Origin: Camarhynchus parvulus
Lineage: Eukaryota > Chordata > Aves > Passeriformes > Thraupidae
NCBI RefSeq assembly: GCF_901933205.1
Contig: NC_044573.1
Span: forward strand, 112,341,702-112,405,701
Direction: 5' to 3'
Length of the DNA: 64,000 bases
The notes beneath the pieces were generated by a model that was not told the DNA's origin, made no database searches, and was given only the letters and a program-made list of their open reading frames with translations. Both the position numbers and the translations under genes were made by a program. Shown here one piece after another: positions 1-64,000 of the stretch. Every line of letters starts with the position of its first letter. Position 1 is the stretch's first letter.

Positions 1-1902
1 TTTGTCATCTTTTTCAGAGTGGTGTCACCTGGTATTGTTCATTTTGTGTGCTGGGGGTGCTGTGCCTGGTAAATAAACAGGTTCTTTCCACTTTTCTCCG
101 AGGAATCCTTCCCGAACTGGTTGGAGGGTTTGCTTACTGGAGGGGCCCCTTTGGAGATTTTTCTCCCAAATTTGCCCTAAACCAGGACATGCCCCATGGC
201 TGAATTCTGCTTTGAAGTAGAGCAACAGGTAAGGCTTGGACCCAGGTCAAGGAGCTTTCCTGACATATTTTACCCAATTGCAATTTGATTGTATAATTCA
301 CTCACTCCACTTTGCCACTCGCCTGGGGCCTATAAGGAGTGTGAAGACCCCAAGCTATTCCCAAGGCTTTCCTAAGTTGTTGTATCACTTTGCAATAATG
401 TGGGAATCTGTGTCTGGTGACATTCCCAAAGGTACCCCCAATTTTTCATTTATTGTATTTTTGAGTTTTTTGTATTTATTTGATCTGACAGTACTTTAGT
501 CACTTCCCTAACCTGGCTGGTGTGACAAGGGAAGGTTTGTGGCCACCCAGAGAAGGTATCCACCAGAACTTTATAGTTCTGGATTTATACCCCCCTTGTC
601 TGTGCAATCCAGTAAAATCAATCTGCCAGTGTTCACCCAGAACATTTCCAGATTTTATGGCTCCCAGCATTATTTTGTTAGCCTTGTTAGTGCTGTTTCT
701 TTAACCAACTACACTTTGTTGGATTCTTGATTGCACAATCTGAGCCATTTTAGACCCAATTATAGATTCTTGCAAACATTTCGAAAGTTTTTCAGCATTC
801 CAATGAGTGTCTTTGTGTTTGTGAGCCCCTTGTTTCACACAAGAACAGTTCTGGGACTGCCTTCTATCTGCCTGGGGTAACTGCCCAGCCTCGTGGATCA
901 AATTTTGCTTCTAAGGTTCTGCTGTTCTTATCACTGGGCAGGCTCTGCATTTTTGGGGGGTCACAGTGATCTCGGGGCTCCTCCAGCACTGTTCCTGCGT
1001 GTGTTGCTCAGTCCCAGCTGCTTTGTCCTCACATGCCATCTCCTCTGCTCCCACAGGCTCTGGGACATGCACAGGGACATCATCTTCACTCTGGGGACAG
1101 GGGGAAGGTGACACTTATAAATAACTACGTAGTTGTTGGCTTTCGCTATTATATTGGCTTTTGCAAATCATTTTGTGCTGTTTGTAATCAGCTTTTAACT
1201 TTTCATATAATTTCATATTCATTATTCATTTTCATATTTATTTCATATAATTTGTCAGCCTTTGATGTTTAATACCCTAATCCCAGTGTAGATTATATAT
1301 TTTAGTGTGATAAATATATTATAGTTTAGGCTCTCACAAAATACTAAAATAGAGGCTATGTCCTGTGTATTACAACATTAACTTTTGCAGAAGCAAATGT
1401 AGTTGTGGAATAATAACTAATGCTTTTATTTTTGTAGCTGACTGACAATAGTGAAATAACTAATACTGATTGACAGTACTTGCAAAAATGGCTAAAATGT
1501 CTGTATGATAAGATAACATTGAAAAGAACCATGCAAATAACACTGAAAGAGCAAGGAGGAATCCACCACTGACCCTTCAGCTATCAATAATTATCAAACG
1601 ACAGACCAGGGCGGCTTGTGAAGAAATAAAATACAAAACTCTCAAAATCACATCTGCATTGTGGCACATACTCTGCAATGAGGCCAGGGCTCAAACTAAG
1701 CTAAAGAATTCCAGGAACAAATAAACTCAAGTGAATGTTTGAATATGTATAATCTTCATGAATATGTATTTGACCAATGCAATGAAAAATATATGACAGT
1801 TGTTATAGTTAATAGTCCATGTGGCTATGGTTGTGCATCCAGCACTGTTACTTTTGCTTTATCCCTTTTATCCCTTACTAAACTTCTAAAAACTTCAAAG
1901 AG
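1..1902. mobile_element. Degenerate endogenous-retrovirus-like sequence, no intact gene
   Basis: No conserved host exon is visible. The first ~230 bases, with an AATAAA-type signal near 73 followed by a pyrimidine-rich and G-rich stretch, and the AT-rich block 1080-1900 look like avian ERV LTR or leader sequence. Reading frames are short and broken on both strands. The block is the target of the solo LTR at 1903-2291. Assignment to a particular ERV family is inference from general resemblance, and some of it could be plain intergenic DNA. Confidence 0.35.
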
Positions 1903-2291
1903 TGTGTGGTGGTGTTCACAGGGGTCCCGGGAAGAGGGAAGAGACAAGGATCTCACTCCATGTCTCAGAAGGCTTATTTATTATTTTATGATATATATTA
2001 TATTAAAACTATACTAAAAGAATAGAAGAAAAGATTTCATCAGAAGGCTAGCAAGGAAAGGAAGGAAAATGGAATGATAATAAAATCTTGTGACTGACCA
2101 GACCATCCGAGCCAGCTGGGCTGTGATTGGCCATTAATTAGAAACAACCACACGAGACCAATCACAGATGCGCCTGTTGCATCCCACAGCAGCAGATAAC
2201 CATTGGTTACATTTTGTTCCTGAGGCCTCTCAGCTTCTCAGGAGGAAAAAAATCCCAAGGAAAGGATTTTCCATAAAACGTGTCTGTGACA
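1903..2291 (-). mobile_element. Solo LTR of a songbird-type ERV, with target-site duplication
   Basis: On the minus strand the element begins TGTCACAGAC and ends in CA. It is flanked by the same 5-base duplication AAGAG (1898-1902 and 2292-2296). It includes an AT-rich stretch with TAATAAATAA-like signals near 1970-2000, typical of an LTR polyadenylation region. There is no internal retroviral sequence, so it is a solo LTR left by recombination. It lies 76 bases past the splice donor of the SAM-domain exon. Confidence 0.85.
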
Positions 2292-2367
2292 AAGAGCGAG
2301 CCTCGTTTCTCACAGCACCATCCCCCGGGGGGCTGCAGCCCCTGCCCCCAGCACAGGGGATGCTCAC

Positions 2368-3263
2368 CGCCAGCGATGCTCCGCAGCTCCTGCATCTCCT
2401 GCTGCAGCCGCAGCCGCAGCAGCTCCCGCAGCAGCTCCCGGCGCCGGCTCCGCGGGGTGACCCCCATGCGCCGCAGCGAGCTCTCGCTCAGGCGCAGCAG
2501 CGCCCGGCCCGTCAGGCCGTGCTCCCGAGCCAGCCCCGCGGCCCCGCCGTGCGCCGCCAGCCACGAGCCCGCCTCGGGCCCCGACCACTGCCCCGCCGGG
2601 CGCTGCGGCCCCTCGGGCACCTGGGTGGGGGGAGAGGGAGCTGGCTGTCCCGTCAGGGAGCCACAGGGTCAAGCTGCCACCTCTGTGCCACAGTGTGCCC
2701 GCCCCAGCCCGAGCACAGCTCTCGGTCCCATCCCCGTACTGATGCTGGTGGTTGCACCCTTGTCCCCATCCTCAGCCCATGGGGGTCCCCAAATCCCTGC
2801 CTGTGCGGGTCCCCAATCCTCCACCCCCGGGAATCCACAAGTAACTACCTATAGGAATCCCCCCTCCTTCACCCATAGGGATCCCCCATCCCCTTCCCAT
2901 GGTGATCCCTGAAATCCCCCACCATGGGGGTCCCCAAACCTCCTCCTGTGGGGTTTCACATTCTCCCCCCATCTGGATACCCAAACACCTGCCCATGGGG
3001 TCTCCTATCCTCCCCCTGTGGGTATCCCACACGCTTCATTCATGGGGGTTCCCGAACTGCCACCTGTGGGGGTCTCACATCCCCACCCATGGATATCCCC
3101 CCTCTTCCACTACTGGGGTTCCCTGGCACCTCCACTGCAGCTGTCCAGGGGGGTCCCCAGCCCCTGCCCACTCTCACCTCAGCCTCGGGGCTCCCCTCCT
3201 GGGGCTCCTCAGCCCCATCCTCCGCCGGGAGGTCCATGTGGGGCCGGGGGCAGTTCTGGCTCC
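2368..3263 (-). CDS. SAM-domain protein, two exons of an incomplete gene (SAMD10/SAMD12-like)
   Basis: Two minus-strand exons fit together in phase. Exon a is 3263-3178 (acceptor TTTGCAG, donor GTGAGA, 86 nt). Exon b is 2620-2368 (acceptor CCACCCAG, donor GTGAGC, 253 nt). They encode an acidic, proline- and glutamate-rich linker and then a SAM domain of ~70 residues. The domain contains GLTGRALLRLSESSLRRMGV and an Arg/Leu-rich C-terminal helix ending QQEMQELRSI. The TGRALLRL...RMG core and the helical tail most resemble the SAM domains of SAMD10/SAMD12 (from memory). SAM domains mediate protein-protein oligomerisation; the role here is unknown. The 5' exons (perhaps in the GC-rich block 3450-4110) and the exon after 2368 were not found. 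A GC-rich minisatellite fills the intron. Confidence 0.55.
2750..3165. repeat. Degenerate GC-rich minisatellite in the SAM-gene intron
   Basis: Irregular tandem units of roughly 25-60 bases are built on variants of 'CCCATGGGGGTCCCCAAA' and 'GGAATCCCCC'. They lie between the two SAM-domain exons. The repeat keeps several frames open on both strands; those open frames are low-complexity and not genes. Confidence 0.7.
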
Positions 3264-3449
3264 CTGCAAACGGGGCTCCGTCAGCGGGGGGGGCTCTGGA
3301 TCAGCTCCCCCATATCCTGCCGGCCACACAACCCCCCCAGCCCTCCACCCTGGCAAAGCGCCATCCCACGGTCCCTGCTGGAGGCACACAGTCGGGGTCT
3401 GTCCCATTCCACGATGCCACCGACCCCGTGGCCCCCCAGCACAAGGGGC

Positions 3450-4110
3450 TGCTGCCGGGGGTCGCGGCCGCACCGCCCGTCCCGCCGTGACACTCCGGTG
3501 ACACCGGCTCCGGGTCTGCCGTGCCCTGAGCCCGCAGGGGACACCGGCACCACCCGGCCGGGACCTCTGACTCCCTCCTTCTTATCCCCCCTCCTCCTAC
3601 CTCGCTCCGGGTCCGTGCCCAGCCCCGGGAGAGCAAAGGAACCTTTGCCCGGGCGCTGGCTCCACGGGCACAGCCCCGGGCGTGCCCCGACAGCCCCGAG
3701 CGCTGCCCCGCAAACGGCCCCGCCGGGCACAAGGGACCCCTGGGCATCCCGGGAGCCGCGCGGGGTTCAAGTGGGCTCCATCCGCACCGGGAGCCGCGCA
3801 GGAGCTCTGCCGAGGCTCCCGCAGCCCTCCCGGATCGCTGCCGCCAGCCCACCCCGCTACCCGGAGCACCTTCCAGGCCACACGGGCCCGGGACGCACCG
3901 GAGCGGCTTCAGCCTCGATGGCGCCGATGGCAGCGAGGGTCCCGCAGGCGGCGGGGACACGGGAGAGGCACCGGCGGAGCAGGGGAGGAGCGGGATGAGC
4001 CTCTGGGATGAGTCACATCCGACGGGCTGCAGCCCTGCCCGGCCGAGCGTGTGCGGACCGGTCCCGCCTGCAGCTCCCCCGGGCGCTGCTCTGCCCCGCG
4101 GCCTGCAGGG
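3450..4110. promoter_or_regulatory. GC/CpG-rich block, possible promoter or first exon of the SAM-domain gene
   Basis: The block is CpG-dense and upstream of the two minus-strand SAM exons, as expected for a CpG-island promoter reading leftward. Open frames exist on both strands but none is recognisable, so no first exon is assigned. The call rests on composition and position only. Confidence 0.35.
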
Positions 4111-4224
4111 GGTTAAACCCCCAAATAACACCTGCAGGGTGGGCAGGGCACGGCTGGAGTGCCCATCCCGGGAGGGATTCAACAGCCGCGCGGATGTGGC
4201 ATTTGTGGGTCAGCGCTGGGGGAG

Positions 4225-4285
4225 TGGCTGGACTCAATGAGTTTTCCCAGTTTTCTTTTCCACCCTAAACGATTCTGTGATTCTA
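4225..4285 (+). mobile_element. CR1 LINE 3'-tail fragment
   Basis: A short stretch ending in the CR1-type tail (TTTTCCACCCTAAACGATTC, then TGTGATTCT). Confidence 0.5.
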
Positions 4286-4655
4286 AAGCAATCCCGGCGT
4301 CTCTCTGGCCCTGGCAGTTCCCCTCTCCCCCTGGAGCAGTGCTCTTGAACAAGATTTCCAAGGAAGAATAAACAGGACAGCCGGGGTGCTGCACCCATCC
4401 CTTATCTCAGCCGAACAGGGCCAGGCAGCAGCTGGTGGGTGGCAGAAACTGCTTCTGTCAGAAAAAGGATTCAAAGGTATTTGTGAGGTGCTTTAGGAGA
4501 AACTGCTCCGTGGCAGGTCAGAGCAGCCACCCTCAGCATCACCAAGCCACGAGGAAGAAGTGAAGAAAATAATGAGGAAATTAAACAAAAGAACAAAAAT
4601 CTCATCTTCCCAATGCTTGGGAGAAGGACAGCCCTGCACACTTGAAGTTTGTCAA
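4286..4655. other. Intergenic spacer, nothing recognised
   Basis: No exon, RNA gene or clear repeat is visible between the CR1 tail and the next CR1 fragment. Confidence 0.4.
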
Positions 4656-4659
4656 CACC

Positions 4660-4975
4660 TTAGAGTCCTTTCCAGGGCCTGAAGGGGCTCCAGGAGAGCT
4701 GCAGAGGGACTGGGGACAAGGCCTGGAGGGACAGGAGCCAGGGAATGGCTCCCACTGCCAGAGGGCAGGGCTGGGTGGGATTTTGGGAATTGGGAATTGT
4801 GCCCTGGTAGGGTGGGCAGGCCCTGGCACAGGGTGCCCACCCTGGATCCCTGGCAGTGCCCAAGGCCAGGCTGGACACTGAGGCTGGGAGCACCTGGGAC
4901 AGTGGGAGGTGTCCCTGCCATGGCAGGGGGTGGATTAGGTGACATCTCCAAGCCCCTGCCCACTCACCCCAGCTG
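4660..4975 (+). mobile_element. CR1 LINE fragment
   Basis: Sense-orientation CR1 3' region containing the recurrent motifs GGCTCCAGGAGAGCTGCAGA, GGGTGGGCAGGCCCTGGCAC and GGAGGTGTCCCTGCCATGGC. The same motifs recur in about twenty places in the window. It lies just beyond the probable HADHB 3' end. Confidence 0.8.
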
Positions 4976-5084
4976 TGATTCCTTGATTTCAGAGAGCCAA
5001 CACCTGGTGTCAGCTCAGCCTCCAGCACAGGAACAGTCCCCAGAGCATTTCAGGTAAAGGGGAGGGAAAGAAAACAGCCAGAAC

Positions 5085-5611
5085 TGGGTTTTGTCCTGAT
5101 TTATTGCAGTTCCATCAGTGACATTCATTCGTCAGATGCAATTTGCTCATTCCAACAGCACTTGGACAGCGTGGAGCAAAGTGCCCCCTCAGAGCCCAGC
5201 TCAGCCCCTGGGACTGACCCTGCTGCCCCACTGAGCTGCTCCTCCCCGCAGCATTACCTCCCCTCTCAGCCCCCCCACCTCCACTGCTTCACGTGCTCCT
5301 GATCTCCAAACTTAATTCTCCATCCAGAGCTTTGGAATAACTTTTGTTCTCCCGTGGGAGAAATCCTGAAGGGTTACCAGAGGCATCAGACAGTTACAAG
5401 GAGCCTGCAGAGACTCAGAGCTGTGTTAACTGCTCCTCTCCTGGAAGTGGAATAGAGCGTGCTCATTAGATAAAAATTACTGGCTGAGTAGCTAAAAGGG
5501 ATTGACAAAGGCCACAAATCCCCTCTCCAAGAAGGATTGGGTGTAGGATTTATTAGTGCATTGGAATGGCATCGCCAGGCACAGGGTGGAGGGACAGCAC
5601 TCCCAGGGCTG
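5085..5611 (-). other. HADHB: HADHB 3' untranslated region (probable)
   Basis: Sequence downstream of the HADHB stop codon (5614-5612). Minus-strand AATAAA hexamers occur at 5554-5549 and 5105-5100. The distal signal gives a 3'UTR of about 510-530 nt; the proximal would give about 60-80 nt. The interval is free of obvious transposons, which supports use of the distal site. The exact cleavage site is not determined. Confidence 0.55.
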
Positions 5612-21267
<15,656 letters not shown>

Positions 21268-22479
21268 TTTGGGATCTAGGGAAAGGCTGGGCTCAGTCCA
21301 AGCTGCTCTGTCCAGAACAATCCCAAGGGAAGAGTCCTGCCTGCCTCACACAGAGCCAGCAAGGTGAGGGGCACACACTGCAAGGGCAGCAGCAGCAGCA
21401 CAGGGAATCACCTCCCAGCACGCTCGGAGCCTGGCTTGTGCCTGTGAATAAACACCGCCCAGTGAGTGCTCAATCCCCTCCCAGGAGCTGCTGCTCCTCC
21501 ACTTCCCACTGGAAAATTGTCCCAGTGCCCAGGCAGCCCTGCTGCCAGCAGCACCTCCTGACACCAGCAGTGTCCTTGGCACCTCTGCCCCTCATCAGCC
21601 CCTGGGGCCAGCCTGTGGAGCTCCTGCTGTGCATCCCCGTGGCAAACAGAGCAAATTCAGGTCCTCCACCCCCAAAAACCCCTCTGCAGCTTTACCAAAC
21701 TGGGTTTCCCGACAAACAAACCCTCATCTGCAGGTTTTATTGCCCAGGGACGGCCCTCACAGCTCCAGGACTTCACTCAATCTGTGCCAACATTCATCTC
21801 TCTCTGTCACACTTTGGAGTTCAAATCTTGGCACTTTCTCTCCCAAGCACAAAGTTTTCCCATGGAGGGGCACAGGAACACCCACAGTCCCAAACCCAGC
21901 CCTCTGCAGCTCCCCAAAACTCAGCACAAGCTGCCAGTCACCCCCTTTGACACCTCCCAGCTGCAGCTCCACACCTGGAACGTGCCCCTTCCCTGCCCCA
22001 GGCTCCTCCTGCCAACAAAGATCCCCAAACCAAACCTTTCCAGGGCATCCTGCTCCTTCTCCACCTGCGCCAACCTCTCTCCCCACACCTAATTGAGGTT
22101 TTTCCCTAAATTTTCCCTGCCTAGCTGACAGAAGCTTCTCCCAGGTGTAACCTCCTCCTCCCTCCCACACTGCACCCCCATTCCTGCACCCCCCAAACGC
22201 CCCCAACCGCCTCATTTTCGGGGCTCCCCTGGCACCTCAAGGGCTCAGCCCTGTCTGCACAAACCACCAGGGCAAAGCTCCTCGCAGAGCCAGGATTTGC
22301 CTGGATTCCACAGCTGAGCTGGGCTCCGTGACCCTCAGGGATCCCTTCCAACTCAGGATAATCCCCAATTCCATGAACAGCCCCTACTCCCTTCCCATCC
22401 CCACACACCCTGACACTTTCACTGTGCAGCACCACCACCCTGGGACTCCCAGCGCCCACCCCAAACACACCCGTGCTGC

Positions 22480-23480
22480 TCTCAGCCACCTCCAAACCCC
22501 CCTCGTCCATCCAGGGCCGACTCCCGACCCCTCCCGTCCGCCCAGGACCAACCCCTCGGGCCCTTCATCCACCCGGGACTGACCGCCGGGCCCTCCACAC
22601 CCTTCCCCATCCTCCCGTTCATCCAGAACGAGTCCCCCGACTGCCCTCATTTCCATCTGGAACGAATCCCCCGACTCCCCTCACTGCTCCCCGTCCATCT
22701 GGGACCGTGCCCCGACTTCCCTCACATCTCCCCGTCCATCCAGAATGAACCCCCAGACTCCCCTCACTCCCAACCGGAGCCCCCCGACTCCCCTCAGTTC
22801 TATTGGGAAAGAACCCCCCGACTCCCCTCACTTTTATTCGGAAGGAACCCCCCGACTCCCCATCCATCCAGGACGAACCTCCTGACTCCCCTCCCTTCCA
22901 TCTGGGATAAACCTCCCGACTCCCCTCACTCCTCTCTGTCCATCGGAACGAACGCCTCACTCCCCTCACTTCTATTGGGAACGAGCCCCCGACTCCCCTC
23001 ACTCCCCCGTCCGTCTGGAATGAACCCCCGACTCCCTCGCTTCCTTCCAGAACGATCCCTCGACTCCCCTCCCCATCCGGAACGAACCCCCGACTCCCCC
23101 TCACTTTATCCAGAACGACCCCCCCCAACTCCCCTGACTTTTATTGGGAACGAATCCGCCGACTCCCCTCATTGCTCCCCGTCCATCTGCGACCGCTCCC
23201 CGACTCCCCTCACTGCTCCCCGTCCATCCAGAACAAATCCCCCAACTCCCCTCGCTTCCTTCCAGAACGAATCCCTCGACTCCCCTCACTTCCATCCGGA
23301 ACGAACGCCCCGACTCCCCTCACTGCTCCTCGTCCATCGGAACGAGCCCCCCGACTCTCCTCACATCTCCCCGGTCCATCCGGGACCGCTCCCCGACTCC
23401 CCTCAGGTGTCCCCGTCCATCGGAACGAGCCCCTCGACTCCCCTCAGGTCTCCCCGTGCATCCGGCACCGCCCCCCGGCC
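22480..23480. repeat. ~1 kb minisatellite in HADHB intron 1
   Basis: Tandem units of about 28-32 bases on the theme GAACGAACCCCCCGACTCCC, then CTCACTTCCATCCG; pairs of units form a higher-order period of about 55-65. It lies between the shared promoter and the first coding exon of HADHB. Open frames through it on both strands are low-complexity. Confidence 0.85.
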
Positions 23481-23739
23481 TCCCTTCATCCCTCCCCCGC
23501 CCACTGAGGACCGACCCCCGACCCTCTGCTCCAGCCCGGAACGAGCCGCCTACCCCTAACCCCCACCCCTTTCCCCGGGACTGATTCCCGACTCCTCTCA
23601 CCCTTCCCACACTCCCGTCCACCCAGCACGGAGCCCGTGACCGCCCCGTGCCCTCCTGTCCCTTTCTGTCCCCTCCCGTCCCCGTCCGCTCCCGCCGCTC
23701 ACCTCCGCCCTCACCCCGCTCTGCCGCCGCCGCGCCACC

Positions 23740-24038
23740 ACTCACCAAGGGCCCCGCGTCCCCCCCACCCTCCGGGCTGCCCGCCGCACGCCTGACCCAC
23801 ACCACTCCCTCCGCCGCCGCTTTGCAGCCCTGTCCCGGCTTCTCCCGCAATCCGCTCCGGCTCGGCGCGAATTGAAAACCCCCGAGACACGGCAGAGAGA
23901 GGAGGAGAGGGAGACAACAGTGTGTTGGCGGCGGTGAAGCGCGCAGGCAGTGCGAGGGCGGGCGTGGGCGGGGCGGCGTGGGCGGGGCGGGCGCCGTCAG
24001 GCCCCCGGCGGCCTCTCCCTCATTCGACCTCGGCGAAG
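23740..24038. promoter_or_regulatory. Bidirectional CpG-island promoter of HADHB and HADHA
   Basis: HADHA starts at 24039 reading right, and HADHB reads left from the same CpG-rich block. Several GC boxes of the GGGCGG type lie at about 23957-23993, on a CpG-dense background with no TATA box. The best candidate donor for a non-coding HADHB exon 1 is GTGAGT on the minus strand at about 23747-23742; two weaker ones lie near 23713 and 23699. Head-to-head sharing of a promoter by these two genes is also known in mammals. The transcription start sites are not determined. Confidence 0.75.
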
Positions 24039-52567
<28,529 letters not shown>

Positions 52568-52965
52568 GGTGGCCTGGTGACATCCCGACAGCTCCTCCAG
52601 CCGGGCCTCAGCTCCCCTCAACACCCCATTCTCTCTAGGTTAATCTCCAAAGCTCCCGGGGGAGGAAGGGAAGAAAGGAAGGAAGGAAAAAAAAGAAGAA
52701 AGGAAGGAGGGGGGCAGGAGGTTGCCTCATGGCTTGTCATTTCAAGTGCCTTACCAGCCACTGTGTGTTGGGTACGTCCGTCCCATGCCAGCCTGGGCCT
52801 GGGGGCTCCGTGCTGGGGGAGGGAATTCCTGCTGCCTTTGCCTCCAGAGCCGTGGCCTCCAGAGCTCCCAGCCTGGCCAGTAGCATCCAGCTTGTGGCTG
52901 GAGCCGAGGCCTTGCCTTTCCATCAACATCCACCAAAATAAAGCCCCATCTCCTGGGTTTGGACT
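52568..52965 (+). other. HADHA: HADHA 3' untranslated region
   Basis: Follows the TGA at 52565-52567. It contains an A/G-rich run (GGAAGGAAGGAAAAAAAAGA, ~52676). A polyadenylation signal AATAAA lies at 52937-52942, so cleavage is expected about 15-25 bases later. Confidence 0.75.
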
Positions 52966-53589
52966 CCTGCTTCTCCTCCCATCTCCCTGAGGGAACAGCT
53001 TGAGTAGGGATTGACTGGTTCAGGCCCTGGGGTCCTGTCCATGGTGTGCTGGGTCCCATGGAGGGGCAGGATGGCAGCAGTGCAGGACAAAGCAGTGTCA
53101 CCTCTGCCATCGCTCAGGGGCTGTGAGGAGCCTCCAGCTCTCTCTGCCACGGGGTGATCCTGGCAGGTGATCCTGGCAGATGGACCTGCCTGTAATTGCA
53201 GATCGAGCAGCCAAAGGCCAGAGGGCCCCCCCGTGGGGAGAGATCAAGTTAAACTAAAAGGCTTTAAATCTCTGGGCACCTGTCACTGGCCTGGCCCCCC
53301 CTTCCCTGCCTTCCTTTCCAGCTTCCTGCCGTTTTCCTGCTCCCTGGCAGGCCTTGGGCCATGGCTGAACGCTGCTGCTCTTCATGTCACTCTCCCTGTC
53401 TTTCAAAGCTCCCAGACCAGAACTGGGCCAAGACATCATCTCATCTGCCTCTGCTGAGTGCTGGGGGAGCATGGGCTGGTAATCCCTCCCCAAGGGATGG
53501 GAAGGGTCTGCAGGGAGGGGAAAGACCCCTCAGAGCATCCATCCTCCCCTTTTCCCCTCTCCCCGAGCAAAGGCCTTCTCTGGGGGCTC

Positions 53590-53835
53590 ATTACTCTCCC
53601 GTACATTTATTATGCTAATCCACAAGGATTAAGTTAAACCAGTCGACGCAAAATCCAGTGTTTTCCAGCCCTTTGGGGCCAAAATTACTGTCCAGTGTTA
53701 AAAGGGGAAGGGGGGAGGGCTGGGCAGTGAGAGAGGAGAGCCTGCAGCATCAGAGAGGGATGGGAGCGGGGCCACCCAGAGCCGTGCTCCAGGTGACTTG
53801 GGGACCCCCCTGTGCAGGGGGTCCCTGGCGTGGCA
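53590..53835 (-). other. GAREM2: GAREM2 3' untranslated region (probable)
   Basis: Downstream of the GAREM2 stop on the minus strand. The nearest AATAAA hexamer is at 53611-53606. The resulting ~230-nt 3'UTR leaves about 600 bases between the convergent HADHA and GAREM2 ends, in which no other gene is visible. Confidence 0.5.
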
Positions 53836-62955
<9,120 letters not shown>

Positions 62956-62959
62956 AAAA

Positions 62960-63310
62960 CAGCCTCAGCCGGATACCGGCGCCATGGGAACGGGGACACC
63001 ATGGCAGCAGGGACAGCGAGGCACGGGGACACCATGGCAGCGGGGACACCGCGGCAGTGGGAACAGGGACACTGTGGGAACAGGGACACCGCGGCACGGG
63101 AACACCATGGCAGCAGGGACACCATGGCGGTGGGGACATTGTGGGAATAGGGACACCGTGGCAGTGGAGACACCATGACAGCAGGGACACTGTGGCAGCA
63201 GCAACACCGCAGCATGGGGACACTGTGGGAACAGGGACACTGTAGGAACAGGGACACCATGGCATGGGGACACTGTAGGAACAGGGATACCGTGGCAGCG
63301 GGAGGGCAGC
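62960..63310. repeat. ~20-bp minisatellite, intergenic
   Basis: Units such as GGGACACCATGGCAGCAGGG, GGGACACTGTGGGAACAGGG and GGGACACCGCGGCA, about 17 copies. Confidence 0.9.
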
Positions 63311-63838
63311 AGCAGCAATGGGTCCTCTGCTGTCCCCAGGATGGTCCCTCACTGGGCTTGGCTGGAGGAGACATCCCTGGCCCCAGAGGCTGGCAGAGGG
63401 GACAGGGTGGGGAAGGACAGTGGCACAGCAGTGGGGGCTCTTGGAGAGCTGGAACAGCCCCCCCTGATTCCCACCCAAGGCAGGGGTGCAGAACATGGGG
63501 TGCAGAACACGAGGTGGAAAAGCTGCTTCCCAAAAAACGCCCAAATCCCCTCCCCAGCAGGGCCCCAGAGGAGACCTCACACCCTCAAGCTGGTGTTCCC
63601 TCCCCGAGGGGGCTCCACGTCGGGGTGGGGCAGCCTCGGGCCCTCCGCTGCCCTTCCCACCATCCTGCCCTCGGCAAACGCCACCGGCAGCTTCGGGAAA
63701 GGCAGCGGGAGCAGCTCCACCCGCAGCCAAACCAGCCCTGAAAGTCTGGGGGACTCATCCCACCTCCTCCAGGGCTGGGCTCACTCCCACCGGAGCCAGA
63801 GGGAATTCAAGGGGCCCAGGAAGTCAGCAGTGCAAGTT
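63311..63838. other. Intergenic spacer, nothing recognised
   Basis: No exon or transposon recognised between the minisatellite and the transcript end at ~63840. Confidence 0.4.
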
Positions 63839-63839
63839 T

Positions 63840-64000
63840 ATAAAAGCTTTTATTTGCTCTTGGTACGACCAAGAATGGGACAGTGATCTTTTATACAATT
63901 TGATACAGTAAGTGGTACAAAAGAATGTGTTTTAAATAAAAAGCCAGAGTGGAGTAGCAAAAATATTAAAAGATTAAGTAAAAAATTGTCGGCATGGGAA
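63840..64000 (-). other. 3' end of a minus-strand transcript, probably RAB10 (partial)
   Basis: Composition changes sharply to AT-rich, with a minus-strand AATAAA at 63854-63849 in the context GCAAATAAAAGC. In mammals RAB10 lies next to GAREM2 in the same orientation, so its 3'UTR would end here. That identity rests on synteny, because no coding sequence is in the window. Confidence 0.45.

Noticed and set aside
3301..4182. 293-codon minus-strand frame as first exon of the SAM-domain gene
   Set aside because: It overlaps a CpG-rich block and lacks any recognisable motif or clear donor leading to the exon at 3263; left as a possible promoter only.

Overview
The window is nuclear DNA from a bird, most likely a passerine. 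It carries long intron-rich vertebrate genes, many CR1 LINE fragments, and several endogenous-retrovirus solo LTRs of the type common in songbirds. GC-rich minisatellites are abundant. There are no prokaryotic features.

The layout is syntenic with the mammalian HADHB-HADHA-GAREM2-RAB10 block. From left to right: (1) 1-2291 is retroviral debris with a solo LTR inserted into it. (2) 2368-3263 (minus) holds two exons of a SAM-domain protein I cannot name, with a GC-rich block (3450-4110) that may be its promoter. (3) HADHB (minus, coding 21267 to 5612, 15 coding exons) encodes the thiolase beta subunit of the mitochondrial trifunctional protein. (4) A CpG-rich head-to-head promoter lies at about 23740-24038. 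(5) HADHA (plus, coding 24039-52567, 20 exons, 770 aa) encodes the hydratase/dehydrogenase alpha subunit. (6) GAREM2 (minus, coding 61243 to 53836, 6 exons) is tail-to-tail with HADHA and encodes a GRB2-binding CABIT/SAM adaptor. (7) The last ~160 bases look like the 3' end of a minus-strand transcript, RAB10 by synteny.

HADHA and HADHB encode the two subunits of one complex that performs the last three steps of long-chain fatty-acid beta-oxidation. Sharing one bidirectional promoter fits stoichiometric expression. GAREM2 belongs to growth-factor/ERK signalling and is unrelated in function.

The most notable observations are structural. A ~1.2 kb minisatellite in HADHA intron 13 has a repeat unit that is a copy of the exon-14 3' splice site plus the first bases of the exon. 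A 24-copy minisatellite in intron 1 repeats a donor-like motif. A ~227-bp inverted repeat flanks HADHA exons 6-7. There is a nested, datable pair of LTR insertions in HADHB intron 8. Three separate one-base frame breaks occur in otherwise intact exons (HADHB exon 8, GAREM2 exons 5 and 6), all in G/C-rich runs and most simply assembly errors. All calls come from reading the sequence and from remembered family features; no database search was run.
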